From assembly GCA_022495005.1 (NCBI GenBank), contig JAGYXB010000810.1:1-64000 (forward strand): DNA of 64,000 nt, written 5' to 3'. How positions within the stretch are numbered: the stretch's first letter is position 1; each line of letters opens with the position of its first letter. The position numbers and the translations under genes were made by a program. The notes under the pieces were generated by a model that saw only the letters and a program-made list of their open reading frames with translations, had not been told where the DNA came from and did not search any database. Below, one piece after another: positions 22,975-33,800 of the stretch. Source of the stretch: Rhyacophila brunnea (Eukaryota; Arthropoda; Insecta; Trichoptera; Rhyacophilidae).

Positions 22975-23245
22975 TATTGGAGAGATTAGTGCTAGTAAAA
23001 ACGCCACAAGCTATTTGCGTTTTTTGCAAGATAGATGCCTATAAAAACGCTCATCTGGCAAAACTGTCAGTAGACAACCGCTGGATAAATACAGTCACAC
23101 AGTGGTACCCAAACGGCACAAAACGCCCACAGGGACGCACCAAAACCCATTGGATAGACTAACTTAAAATATTTAGTATATTATGTGCGTGGCAGCGAAG
23201 AACTAGGGACCGAGAAGAGTGGAGACATTTCAACAACAACTAGTT
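22975..23245 (+). mobile_element. RTE/BovB-like LINE C-terminal relic
   Basis: The translation gives AHLAKLSVDNRWINTVTQWY, then a PNGTKRPQGR-TKTHWID block. After a stop it gives WQRRTRDREEWRHF. This is the end region seen better at 40293-40527 (WAGHIAR...DRGKWKQLEE). It is truncated and mutated. Confidence 0.7.
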
Positions 23246-23934
23246 TCCATTGAAGACAATATTATTTTTTTTTAAATTGAACTTTATCTAATAATATTTG
23301 TGGTAGGCCATATCGTAAAAAATTCCCAAAGATAACTTAATTTTGACAAAAATGTGAGTTGAGGCTATTCATTTTAAGAGGGCAGTATGGTCCAAGTTCT
23401 TTGCAATTTACCCTTTTTTACTATACCCATTATTATAATACACATGTTACATATCTGAAAATAGTCATGTAGGACCCTCTAAAAAATAAAATAAATAAAA
23501 ATAACGGTTAAAAACGTGAAACGATTCCACATCGGGATACCGCCCTAGTTACATATTATTACATTTTTTCAAACTTTCTTTTGCACAGAAGTTTGTAATC
23601 GTGGTCCGTGGAGTCCAAGTATAATTAAAATTCAGAAATCTCATTCTGGCAAATATGCGCTCCAGGGTATAGCATTTAATTAAGAAAATTTTCCAGCCAA
23701 AGTGAAACATTGCCACTGCGATTAATAGTATACTAAATAATTTAATCGGAAATTTTGTGCTTTCATTAATTGCATTACCGGAATCCTGGTCATTAAGAAG
23801 TACCCACCTATTTGAAATTCTGCGCAATGGCTCAAGCTTCAATGACTCTGGTAACACTGAGAAGGGAATTAGGTAAATAATTATGATTAAACTGTCAATC
23901 ATTCATTATTTATAGTGGAAATGCGTTGTTTTAT
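23246..23934. other. Unassigned stretch
   Basis: The 117-codon minus frame at 23549-23902 is the longest here. It starts with a hydrophobic IDSLIIIIYLIPFSVL-like run but has no motif and no neighbouring exon signal that I can support. Confidence 0.4.
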
Positions 23935-24980
23935 TAAATTTAATTTAATAAAACGCATTTTTTTATACTTAGTACTTTTTCCACTTTTATTAATCCTTAC
24001 AGCGCGAACGCCACAGCAGTTGTATTCTGATTAGGGGATTAGATAGAATTAGCATGTTATTTAAATGTGGTAATTAAATGCTCCGCAGTGAATCGGTTTC
24101 GTCCGCCGCAGATGGACATTTTCAACTAAATTATCTTTATATAACAGGCATTTATCAAAACAAATTTCAAAAGGTGACATAAATATTCAACCAATACATT
24201 GAAGTATCCATCCACTAATATTATGTCAATACCAATTAAATTAAAATTAATGAAGTTCATTAAAGACGACACTAAACCAAATATTCAAAATTATTCAAAA
24301 ATATAAAGCAATACGCACTTACAATAACACTTTTGAATATATCACCAAACAAATATTTATGATTAACATACGAGTATTATATAATTTTCTTAAATCTTGT
24401 GAATTATTCGTAGAATAAAAAAATTAATTAATAAAAAAATATTAGCAAGTTCAAGGAACCTACAACACTAAACTATCTTAGAGTAATCCGTGACGTCGGT
24501 TAATAACTATTACTACTTTGATTTAATATACAACAGGCGATAGCCAATAGTAGCTCAATTTAGAAAGCGCTTCAGAGAGTATTATAAAGGAAATTAGTTA
24601 AAAATTGTCGTAATTAAGTATGGAACCTTTCGCATAATGGTCTATGCGCGTGGGCACGAAACCCCAGAGATGCAGTTCGATTCCTGTCTTTGTTTTTTAA
24701 AAAAGATTTTTTCTACTATACATGTTCAATAATTAGAATGTAACATTCTTAAATCTTGTGAATTATTTGTTGAATGAAAAAAAAAAGTTAATTAAACAAT
24801 ACATTGAATTAATAATTCATTTATAAAATGTATAATATAAAAATACTTTATTTCCACTTGAAGGACAAGCGAGCAATAGAAGCAGTATTAATTATTCTAA
24901 CAAATTTAAAAGTAAGAGTCAAAAGTAAATAAAAATAAATTGGTTAAATTAATAAGAAGATCCCGAACATTATATATAGG
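23935..24980. repeat. Repeat U, copy 1, split by repeat T
   Basis: The arms 23935-24371 and 24791-24980 align to the uninterrupted copy at 60380-60900. They share tttaataaaacgca, a tcggtttcgtc...ggacattttca hairpin block, aattaaattaaaattaatga and cacttgatggacaa-like ends. On the minus strand 24093-24125 gives tgaaaatgtcc, a loop, ggacgaaacc, similar to Penelope pLTR hairpins. U may therefore be a pLTR-type repeat; this is inferred. Confidence 0.65.
24372..24790 (+). repeat. tRNA-like repeat T, uninterrupted copy
   Basis: This ~419-bp unit begins near cgagtattatataattttct, carries taatccgtgacgtcggttaa, and holds a tRNA-like head (box A cgcataatggtctatgcgcg at ~24624, box B gttcgattcc at ~24677). 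It ends with ttaaatcttgtgaattattt and an A-rich run. It is the most complete T copy and shows what W interrupts at 13263. Confidence 0.7.
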
Positions 24981-25329
24981 ATACAATAACGGAGATGATA
25001 CAAAAATCAATTGATCATTTAACAATTTAGAATTAGCCAAAAAATTATACTTATTAATCTCGATCATATAATATCGTCTCTGTTCTGGCAGAACACACTA
25101 ACTGGAGAATACTAGTTTTGAGTAATTCGACTTTGAAGTTGTTAAAATGTTTGAAATGGTCATCATGTGAGTTTATTAAGTAATCGTAAAAAGGATGACT
25201 TTAAATAAAGACTGTTTATTTATTAAGAAGGTTTCCAGACGGTAAAGTTTGAAATAAGGAACGTTTTGGTATAACTAACTCAATATGTCATTTTTTCGAA
25301 TTGGTGTCTTCTGCCAGAACAGTGACGAT

Positions 25330-25698
25330 AATATATTATCATGGATATTTTATTATGTAATCTTCGATTCATTATGTCTTGTTGTGTATATAGTCCTGTC
25401 ATGGTAACCAGTCCGTCTACCTCTTATGGTAATCTTATTATGGTAACCAGTCAGTCTACCTCTTTTATTATTATAATGAGTGCCCGGAAGTGTGGTGACT
25501 GATGTCAATGAAAATGAAGAAGAAACATACTGATATTTTTCCATACAAATGATTATAATGACGTTATTAAATTGCGAATCTTGTTTGACCGGGCTTGTAA
25601 TTTAGGGCAACAGATTCTATGTGATCATAGAGCTACATCGTATACCAGTCCTTTAAAACCTTTTTATTTAAAAAGCTACCATAACCGTGCCAAAGTTA
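25330..25698. other. Short duplicated motif and an unrecognised frame
   Basis: The block atggtaaccagtc-gtctacctctt occurs twice, ~38 bp apart, at about 25400 and 25438. From about 25512 a plus-strand frame of ~60 codons (including IKLRILFDRACNLGQQIL) runs up to the TTAA element at 25699. It looks protein-like but I cannot name it. Confidence 0.3.
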
Positions 25699-26075
25699 TT
25701 AAGGCTATACCTCAGATGAGGCATGGTCTAAAAAGATCATGACTAGGCGATGCGTGGATTGCGGTTCGCGGGTGTAAATGACGCGAGCCAAACGAAATAT
25801 AATTTGTCATAAAAATTCAACATGCGTCCTTTTTATGTTATGTTTATATATTCGTAATAATAATTGTATATTCATTGACTTGTTTTCTTTTTCAAGTACA
25901 TGCAGAACGTTTTTTAGTCATCTTTACACGATATAAAAATATATTATCCGACTCCATCACAAAAGAAATTGACGTGCGAACAGGTCGACTATCTCTCTCC
26001 GAATGGCAACGCGTTCAAAATTTCGTTCCACATAGTGTTGAAAATTATTTGCCGTTTCACTTATGTACATGAAAG
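25699..26075 (-). mobile_element. TTAA-ended MITE family A, copy 1
   Basis: It starts TTAAGGCTATACCTCA and ends ccgtttcacttatgtacat, with the terminal TTAA worn at this end. It matches five further copies (26917, 33801, 41633 and 45013 series). It is ~370 bp and non-coding. The 65-codon frame inside is an accident of the repeat. Confidence 0.8.
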
Positions 26076-26149
26076 TAAAAAAAAAATGAGTGTGTGTGTC
26101 GAGCACACGCGACAGAAATAAAACGATTTACACGTATTACGACTACGTT

Positions 26150-26500
26150 ACGTTACACAGGCAGTAATGGTTTGCAACTAGCCAAAACGAATGGCTGACC
26201 ACGTCGAGCTTGTCCATATTGCGGAGTACTGCAGGAAACCACATCCTCTGGGAATGTCCGAGAATGTACTCCGAAAGGGAAGAGATGCTCAAGTCGGTAC
26301 AACCAGCTGTTGTCTTACCAGGTCAATTTTTATGGACGCGAAGCTTCACATTGCTTTGTATGTCCGTATTATTTTACCTTTGTTTTTTTTTACTATTTAT
26401 TATATTAATTAATTATTTCTTTTTGTTAGTTCACTATGCTCTTCTCTCACATGGGGATTTTTTAGAAAGTCTCAGTAAGCTCAGTCAAACCACACTTAAG
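26150..26500 (+). mobile_element. LINE C-terminal zinc-knuckle relic (I/R1/Jockey type)
   Basis: The sequence at 26205-26330 reads RRACPYCGVLQETT and, after a frameshift, HILWECPRMYSEREEMLKSV. This C-x2-C...H...C pattern at the end of an ORF2 RNase-H/zinc region is typical of I/R1/Jockey-like LINEs. The following hydrophobic frame to 26500 is probably 3' UTR. Confidence 0.65.
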
Positions 26501-26916
26501 TGAGTGGCGACCTTAGTCTTGGGTATTTGCTCCTGAGACATTAAACTGCTGATGCTTCACATCAAACGTAGGGCCTCGTGATGCGCTCGATTTATACCGA
26601 GTGTGGTGCGGGACGGGTTGGTTTTGAGGGTCTATGTTTGTGTTGATCGCATCGACCTCGTTTAGTTGCATTCGATAGCAGATGTTTTTTTCTACCAAAA
26701 AATATTCCATCGGTGACATAAGCGGGAGTAATTCAGTCAAATCTGTCTAGTGTTACCAATAAAATTACATCGACACATTCGACCTATTGTAGTCGAAACG
26801 AGTTTGTATGTGCTACCGGGTGTGCTAAGTGTCTCTAATCATTTTTTATAATATATAGCGTGTTAGGTCATGTATGAAACGAAAACGGTGATGTAAGCTG
26901 TGTTTTTATGTAAAGT
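26501..26916. other. Unassigned stretch
   Basis: No recognised motif. The 75-codon minus frame (26513-26740) has no known domain. Confidence 0.4.
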
Positions 26917-27278
26917 TTAAGACGGTACTTCAGTGAAACGGCAAATAATTTTCAACTATAGGTGCGACGAAATTTTGTACTCGCTGGCAATCGGAGAGCG
27001 AACGTCGAGCTGTGAACACGGCAATTTGTTTCGTGATGGTGACGGGGGTAAATCGTGTAAAGATGACTAAAAAACGTTACCCATTTACTTGAAAAAGAAA
27101 AGATGTCAATGAATATATTATTATTGTTACGAATAGAACAATAAACAGAACATTAAATGGACGCATGTTAGATTTATATGACAATTTATATTTCGTTCGG
27201 CACGCGTCATTTGCACAATCCGCGCATCGCCTAGCCACGATATTTTTAGACCATGCCTCAACTGAGGTATAGCCTTAA
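26917..27278 (+). mobile_element. TTAA-ended MITE family A, copy 2
   Basis: The 362-bp element includes TTAA at 26917-26920 and 27275-27278. The left end reads ttaagacggtacttcagtga, the right end tcaactgaggtatagcctta. Its interior is shared with the other copies (aaaacgttacccatttactt, ggcacgcgtcatttgcacaa). It is intact and is the best reference for the family. Confidence 0.85.
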
Positions 27279-27819
27279 TGATTAAGTTCAGTATCGTTGA
27301 TCTGACTCTTGTATTTTTCTCTTTACCTATGCGTATAGGCATTATGGTTAATTTGACATATTCACGAAATTGATCCAAATGAAATAATAATTAACAATAA
27401 AAAAACGTCACATGCTATTTGTTTTCAATTGTAACTATTTAAATTTCAATAAAGTTCCGTTGCAATATCAATGGAATCAGGTACTTGCAAGCTACCCTTC
27501 ATTATCACTGACATGCAGTGGTTGTATAATCTAATCTATATCTAGGTCAAAAGTGTTGGCCATGTAGCAAATTGTGTTAGCCAACGGTGGCCAATCCCTG
27601 TAATTATATTAGCTTATCACACACTTCATTGCTGGCGAATCGATGAAGCACTAAGGATGCTCAAATATATTTTTTCTTAAATGCCACTCAAAATATAATG
27701 TATAATAATATTTTCGATCTATACTATTTATTGTAGTGTATAAATTCATACTTGAAAGTGTTCAAATTAGATTTATTATAGTGCGCACAAACTACACACT
27801 GCGAATAAATGCTACTTTG
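27279..27819. other. Unassigned stretch
   Basis: On the minus strand, 27378-27279 reads DQFREYVKLTIMPIRIGKEK into the MITE edge. It is open and protein-like but unrecognised. The rest is featureless. Confidence 0.3.
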
Positions 27820-28336
27820 GCCTGTTAAAACATTTTAAGTCCCGCATACTATCTCGCCAAACTAAAAGAACTCTTTACAAGACACTTGTAAAGCCGGTGC
27901 TCACCTACGCATCGGAAACCTGGACATTAACTCTCCAAAATGAACGAGCCCTGAACATCTTTGAAAGAAAAATTCTCCGCCGAATATGGACCGATCAGGG
28001 ACGGCACCAATTGGAGGAGAAGATAAATTGCTGAGCTCTACGGGCTGTACGAACATTGCAGCGCAGTTCAATCAATTAAGATTGGGAGACTACAATGGCT
28101 AGGTCATGTGCACCGTATGAATGACAATAAACCGGCAAAGAGAGTGATGTCCAGCAATCCAATAGGGCGTAGAAGAAGAGGCAGGCCAAAGATTCGCTGG
28201 CTGGGTGGAGCTGCTAGTGACTGCCGTATTCTGGGGGTACCGAATTGGAAAGCGGCCACACTGACTACACTTCGGATAGCTGTTGGAGGAGGCCAGGACC
28301 CACACCGGGTTGTCGCGCCCCTGATGATGATGATTA
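27820..28336 (+). mobile_element. LINE 3' end with (GAT)n tail
   Basis: The frame reads KHFKSRILSRQTKRTLYKTL, VLTYASETWTLTLQNERAL and FERKILRRIW. After damage near 28035 it continues IGRLQWLGHVHRMNDNKPAK, RRRRGRPKIRWL and NWKAATLTTLRIAVGGGQDP. It ends in RVVAP and a (GAT)n tail at 28320-28334. The ETW, WLGHV-RM and GRP-RW landmarks are those of RTE-like C-termini, but from a different family than the GAA-tailed one. A stop at 28034 and a frameshift disable it. Confidence 0.8.
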
Positions 28337-28340
28337 TGCA

Positions 28341-28698
28341 CGAATTACACAAGGCGAATTTGATTATTGTTAAGACTCCCTTCATGTTGGGCCATACAGC
28401 CCATACATAGCGAGTGATGGCGCCCTTGATGCGTATAGAAATACCGACATTAGGTAGTCTCAATTTATAGAGATTCTATCGTCATTCTAGTTAAGTTGGA
28501 TAAATACGACCCCAAATGTTGCTGTAAACATTTTAGGTTAGATTGTATCACCTTGTCGGATGCCTTTTTTAATAAAAAAAAAATGCGTGATGGCTTATGG
28601 AGACTGACAGATGCTTTTGTATTATTGATTATATTATTGTAACGGCTGGGATTCCATTGATTTATGAGTGCATCGAGTGTTTAAAATTTATTTATGGT
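28341..28698. other. Unassigned stretch
   Basis: No motif or repeat boundary was recognised. Confidence 0.4.
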
Positions 28699-28713
28699 AT
28701 AAAACCTTCTCAT

Positions 28714-29129
28714 GGCATCTTACTAAGCTTCAAAGGTCTCGGTTTTTGAGCTTTGAGAAAAGATGTCTCCGCCGAATCTTAGGGGTACATTGGTACGACC
28801 GCGTTACAAACACTCGAGTTCGTGAGCAGACTCAGCAGCCTTCAGTGATTGACGTAATCATTAAGAGACATTATATGTGGCTGGGACATGTGTTCCGGAT
28901 GCCGCCAAAGAGTGCGATACTTCGTACTCTTGTGGCACAGCCTCAAGAGTTCCGTCGTCGTGGCGGGACCTTCCTCACCCTGCAGCGGTGCTACAAAAGC
29001 GATCTACGCGCTGCAGGTTTGGAATGGCGGGAGGCACAAGAGTTGGCAATGGATCGAGGGCAGTTGCACGTACTTGTGCTTGCCCTATGCCCTAACGCTG
29101 GGTCGCGACAGGGTGAAAGAAGAAGAAGA
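28714..29129 (+). mobile_element. LINE (GAA family), truncated copy with target duplication
   Basis: The 416-bp copy is cut 5' within the HLTKL region and ends in (GAA)n. The 15-bp flanks ataaaaccttctcat (28699-28713) and ataaaacattctcat (29130-29144) differ at one base and are its target-site duplication. DNA identity to 1-572 is visibly high. The reading frame is open across the whole insert, so it is a recent, dead-on-arrival insertion. Confidence 0.9.
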
Positions 29130-29131
29130 AT
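28714..29131 (+). pseudogene. LINE reverse transcriptase C-terminal fragment
   Basis: This is the same domain order as at 3-545: RCLRRILG, WYDRVTNTRVREQTQQPSV, WLGHVFRMPPKSA, then a DLRAAGLEWREAQELAMDRG block. It starts mid-protein because of 5' truncation. The first residues of any longer frame in this phase come from the target DNA, not the LINE. There are no internal stops. The conceptual product would lack the RT core, so no function is expected. Confidence 0.8.
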
Positions 29132-29344
29132 AAAACATTCTCATAGTCTAGAAAGTTCTTGTATAATGGCGGCAACGCTGTGATTTCTCAGTGGTACCAA
29201 AGAAGCAATCACGTCTGAAAGGTGGACTCAGGAGCTACTGGATAAACGAAATAGATAAATGGTACAAAATTATATATCAATGCAATGTACCTACAGCATT
29301 GAGAGGAGAGCAATTCAAATTTTGTTTGACGATTATGATGAATG

Positions 29345-29738
29345 ACTTGGTGCATGGCCCCCACATCCTGAAGCGGGCCCCCAGGCTAGGATCTTTGGCG
29401 GCCCCCCTACCTATCTCTAAGGATAAAGGCAGTGTGATGCTCTACAGTAGCGTTTTCCAAATGATGTACGCAGTAAAATTAATGTGTATATTGTGTTTTT
29501 TTTATATATTATAATACTTACATCCATTTGAATTATTATGGAGTTGTCGAGTATCCATACACAATAAATTAAACACTCTACAGAAATTGTGTTAGAATAT
29601 TACTAAAGGAAAATAGCGCCGCAGGCTACTTTTTTTACTATTGGAGCACATTTGTGATATGTGTTTATCTCACTTTTCTGGTTAATTCGCCACACCGGGC
29701 CCCCAAAATAGAGCCCTGCCAGCTCCCCCCCCTTATGG
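29345..29738 (+). repeat. Repeat V, copy 1 (CAGGGCTCTA-ended)
   Basis: The blocks ctctacagtagcgttttcca and gataaaggcagtgtg match 59029-59272 in reverse. The right end tagagccctg is the reverse of the cagggctcta start at 59029. The ends are hAT-like, but no 8-bp duplication was confirmed. The 107-codon frame at 29191-29514 crosses the repeat edge and is not supported as a gene. Confidence 0.55.
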
Positions 29739-29759
29739 GGCCATGAGTTGCTGTATTAA

Positions 29760-30794
29760 CCTCAATTAAATATTGTTATTATCTTTGGTGCGAGTAATTG
29801 ATTTATCGGGTAATCCAGGAAGCTTTGAGACATATCGAATATATTTTTATTTGTTTTTATTTCGGCCTCAGTCGCAACAAAATATTATTTGAAGATGTCG
29901 CCGTTTGTTGACCGTAATCCGGCGAAACAAACATGTCCTGAGGCCAGGCAATAAAGAGCTCACCACACACGTCTATAGACCAGTCTCCCCTTTTCTTCTC
30001 GAAGGTACACATTCTCCTTTCTCCACAACAGTGGCGTTAAAGTCAGATCAAAATTTAGATTACACCAAACTTAGACTTCAATACCTACTTACAAAATGAA
30101 AATCATACCATCATTGAATCGTAGGTGAATCAGTGGGTATGTTGCTTAGACTATAGATACATCTAGACGCCACCCATTGCATTGCTAAATGAAGCTGCGT
30201 GCCGTGTGTTTGGTTTGTGGGCGAGCGAACGTATTCGTATACAAATGTTTGAGACTATAGATCATTTCGCTAGTGATCGCCCAAAGTGCTCGCACTAGAC
30301 GCTCAGAATTAAAATATAATTTTCTGTTTTTTTTACGTTATATAGTATTTTTAAGCGGTCAAAATGCAACAATTAGGTAAAGATATCGATAATTTAAGTT
30401 ATTTTAAAGAAACACTAGGTTACTTGATATTAAAATATTTATAATAATATACAAATAAATTATCACAAACATGTATCAACTTACCTATGAAACGTAATAA
30501 TACCATCTTCTTGCTTATCAGTACGGCTACCACATTTTAATACAACACACAGAACCATCTTTTATACTTAATTAACTAAAAATATTTACCACTGACTTTA
30601 TGTTTAACACAAAAATAGCAATTTTAGCAACACGCGCTCGCAGGTTATCGATGCTTAGTTAAGCAACAAACTAAGATTTAGTGGCGACACCATAGCAAAT
30701 CATCTCACACATCTGTAAACCTTTTATCTTACTCTAGCGCGTGTTGCAGAGATTATAAGGCTGCCGAATACTTTCTCACTCGTACTTATGCATC
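29760..30794. other. Unassigned stretch
   Basis: No gene was recognised. The segments around 30190-30300 and 30610-30790 are GC-richer and may be ends of an undescribed MITE, but I could not pair them. Confidence 0.4.
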
Positions 30795-30985
30795 GCTTTT
30801 GTTCAGGCCTTGGTATGTTGGTTAATTGGAAACCTATTAACTATATACGATATGCTGATGAGTGATGACACAGTGCAGATTGCTGATAGCTTAAAGAGTT
30901 TGCATCAACTGGTAGAAAGGGTTAATAAGCTCAGTAATTCATATCGTTTAAAAATGAACCTCAAGAAAATAAAACTATTATTAGT
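30795..30985 (+). pseudogene. RTE reverse transcriptase palm fragment
   Basis: A frame reading GVLVNWKPINYIRYAD is followed, after a short insertion in the YADD codons (gatgagtgatga), by DDTVQIADSLKSLHQLVERV and SNSYRLKMNLKK. YADD is RT motif C, which holds two catalytic aspartates. The local duplication of gatga shifts the frame. The protein continues on the far side of the inserted repeat at 33157. Confidence 0.8.
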
Positions 30986-31187
30986 ATCAATAATTATTAC
31001 AAGACAAAAATTTTAAATTTTCTGTTGAATCATATAAACTTGACAATTTTATGTATTAATAATTTAGGACAAGTAAGGCAATTGTCAACAAATCATTTTT
31101 TTGCTATTTTGCAAGAAACAAACAAACAATTAATATAGAATACTGAAATGTCATTTTAATTTCCATAGTAGGTAATGCACGTAGATA

Positions 31188-32486
31188 CGAGGGTGGGTCA
31201 ATAAGTCCTTAGAAAAGCCGACAGGTGGCGCGACTAGTACTGTGAGCGGTTTGTTTTCATGCAGCGGCACTACCGATTCAGTATGCTGCAAAGTTTCAAT
31301 CAGATTGGTCGGGTTGTTGTGTGTTTCTCGTACATTTAAAAAAAAAATTTGCTTGTGGAAAATGGAAAAATGGAAAATGGAGAAAATTGAGTTTAGAGCT
31401 GTTATTAAACATTTTAATATAAAAGGGTTAACAGCAAAGGAAATAAAAAATGAGTTGGATTTAGTTCACGGCATATCTGCTCCTTCACTTGCAACTATTT
31501 ATAACTGGTTAAATGAATTTAAACGTGGTCGTACATCAACAAAGGATGAACCACGCTCAGGACGTCCTGTAGAGGTGACTACACCAGAAATGATCAATAA
31601 AATCCACGATATGGTGTTAAGTGACCGAAGATTAAAGTTAAGTGAGATAATTGAGGTTACAGGGATCTCAAAAGATAGCGTCATTTCTATTTTACATGAC
31701 AAATTGGGCATGAAAAATATTTCTGCAAGATGGGTGCCGCGTTTGCTTACAGTCGACAATAAACGCAATAGGGTGGTGGCCTCTAAAGCCCTGTTGTCGC
31801 TCATGCAACACAATCCGGATGAATTTTTTCGTCGCTTTGTGACTGTAGATGAAACATGGATACACCACTATACTCCCGAGACGAAGAACAGTCAAAGCAG
31901 TGGATTGCGAAAGGCGAACCATGTCCAAAGAAGGCGAAAACCGTAAAATCAGCTGGTAAGGTTATGGCTACTGTATTTTGGGATGCACGTGAAATTATTT
32001 TCGTTGACTATTTGGAAAAAGGAAAAACAATAACAGGGGATTATTATGCATCTTTATTGGACCAGCTAAAACAAAATTGAAGAAAAACGGCCTCATTTAA
32101 ACAGGAAAAAAATCCTCTTTCATCAGGACAATGCCCGTGTTCACACATGTTTACGATCAATGGCTAAAGTTGAAGAATTGAAGTTCGAATTGGTCGACCA
32201 CCCACCGTATTCGCCAGATTTAGCCCCCAGTGACTTTTCCTTTTCCCAAACTTAAAAAAATGGCTAAGTGGACAACGTTTTTTTTCAAATGAAGAAGTCA
32301 TCGATCGGACAAATGCTTATTTTGAGGACCTTCCGAAACTTATTTTTCTGACGGTTTAAAAAAAATTGAGAAACGTCTAACCAAGTGTATTGAGCTCCAA
32401 GGAGATTGTGTTGAGAAATAAAAAAAAAATACAAAAATAAAAACTGTTTCAATGCTTCTTTCTAAGGAATTATTGACCCACCCTCG
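31188..32486 (+). mobile_element. mariner element, full length, inactive
   Basis: The 1299-bp element is bounded by ~28-bp terminal inverted repeats: CGAGGGTGGGTCAATAAGTC on the left and the near-identical reverse on the right with aattcc for agtcc. It is flanked by TA at 31186-31187 and 32487-32488. Length, TIR size and TA duplication are all typical of mariner. It sits inside the 8-bp target duplication of the hAT MITE at 32491, so it arrived later. Confidence 0.95.
31362..32420 (+). pseudogene. mariner transposase, frameshifted
   Basis: Translation starts at the ATG at 31362, upstream of the EKIEFRAVIKHF start region. The N-terminal helix-turn-helix pair includes GLTAKEIKNELDLVHG and the linker SGRP. 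The catalytic D,D34D triad is visible: Asp in VDETW (31848-31850), Asp in HQDNA (32127-32129) and Asp in PSDF (32232-32234). The last two have 34 residues between them. Frameshifts occur near 31880, near 32075 (followed by a TGA at 32078) and after 32234, with more towards the C-terminus. The protein would be about 350 residues if open; here no frame exceeds ~195. All catalytic residues survive, so decay is moderate. Confidence 0.92.
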
Positions 32487-32490
32487 TATA

Positions 32491-32847
32491 TAGTGACGAC
32501 TCTTGGGGGTAGGCAGATTGGCGGTCACTTGGGGGCGTCAGTTACTCGAAGGCGGCAAATCGAGGAGAATCATTTGGCATATATAGAAATACCTACCTAA
32601 ACTAGGTACTTAACACTTTAAAAAAATCAGCTCACTGGTTGGAAACAAAATGTATTAATTGACATAAAAGGTTAAACAGGACTGTAATTTTTTGTCGGGT
32701 TTGCGATGTCTAGTTTACTTCCATTGTCATAAGACGTCTTTGGTGACCAGAAACGACACGAGCACGAATGATAAAAAATATTGTATAAAAAATGGGGCGG
32801 CATTATGGCGCTGCCCAAGGGCGGCATTTTGTCTAAGGACGTCACTG
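32491..32847 (+). mobile_element. hAT MITE family i inside repeat R
   Basis: The 357-bp element begins tagtgacgac (first base changed from C) and ends ggacgtcactg. With the mariner removed, its left flank is tagatata and its right flank taggtata, an 8-bp duplication with one mismatch. It is closely similar to 22289-22635. Confidence 0.85.
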
Positions 32848-33714
32848 TAGGTATATATTAATAATTTAGTTGCTAGGACCAGCCCCTTAGCAACCAATAA
32901 TAGTGGATTGGATTACGGATTTCTTCCGAAATAACTTTTCATACAAAACAGAATTAACTGAAAATGACTTCAATTCTCCCTAAAGATGGCTAAAAGCATT
33001 AAAAGAACGCATTGGCGTCGTGTTCTGATATATTATAAAAGTTTAAAATGTCTAGCTAGTCGGGAAGTTAGTTAAAATTTGATTGCAAGATTTGTACTGG
33101 ATAAACAATCACCGGACAAACAAGAATACAAGCTAAGAAAAACGTGGTAAACATAGCGACACCAAAGACACAAGTTTTGACATTAACCGCGAACCAATTG
33201 AACGTGTGACCCATTATAAATATATAGGTACATGGGTCAATGAGAAATGGGACCAGTCTCAGGAAATAAAAACTTAAATTGCGATCGCAAGGAGTATCTT
33301 TCTCAAAATGAGACGCCTCCTTAGAAATCGAGACCTTAGCCTAGGTCTGCGATTGCGGATAGTACGTTGTTGTGTTCTCTCTATTATTTTCTATGGTGTG
33401 GAAGTATGGACACTAAACCATGAGATGTCACGGAGAGTTTAAGGTTTCGAGATGTGGCTGTATCCATGCATCTTCAAAATTCCTTAGGCTGACCGGGTGA
33501 CGACAGTTAAAGTTTTCAATCGAATGGGAAAGGAGCGAGAAGTTCTGGGTGGGTGAAACTGGGCGCGCCTGGGTCCACCACCCTATATTGTTCTAAAATT
33601 ATTCGCGATGCATTAACATAATATTTCTAAACGGAAAACAATCTAGTTAACATTTGTAATTCATCCACAATAATTGATAATATTTTAAAGATATTTTTAA
33701 CAATGAATATTATT

Positions 33715-33800
33715 GATTTTTTAGTATATTTTAACGAATACCGGTATTTATTAAAAATACCAAAATACCGATATTACAGTTTTCAATCGGTATTGAAATC
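33715..33800. repeat. Partial hAT MITE family iii end
   Basis: The stretch has gaataccggtatttatt and ends cggtattgaaatcctta, like the right end at 6060-6143. It abuts the TTAA element at 33801. No left end was found nearby. Confidence 0.5.

Larger units (their letters stand above)
30992..33156 (+). repeat. Repeat R, copy 2, carrying two transposons
   Basis: The arms 30992-31187 and 32848-33156 match 3028-3240 and 3241-3545 in order (for example ggcaattgtcaacaaatcat on the left and gattggattacggatttctt on the right). The insertion point is after gcacgta in both copies. Confidence 0.85.
30795..33565 (+). mobile_element. RTE-like LINE split by nested elements
   Basis: The left arm (30795-30991) covers the RT palm around YADD. 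The right arm (33157-33565) resumes in the same protein (FDINREPIERVTHYKYIGTW) through EIKT-IAIARSIF, MRRLLRNRDLSLGLRLRIVR and IIFYGVEVWTL to DRVTTVKVFNRMGKERE. Repeat R fills the gap and itself holds a hAT MITE and a mariner. Removing the nest rejoins a recognisable LINE. Confidence 0.85.

Noticed and set aside
23549..23902. 117-codon minus-strand frame as a gene or exon
   Set aside because: No motif, no second exon and no homologous copy in the window.
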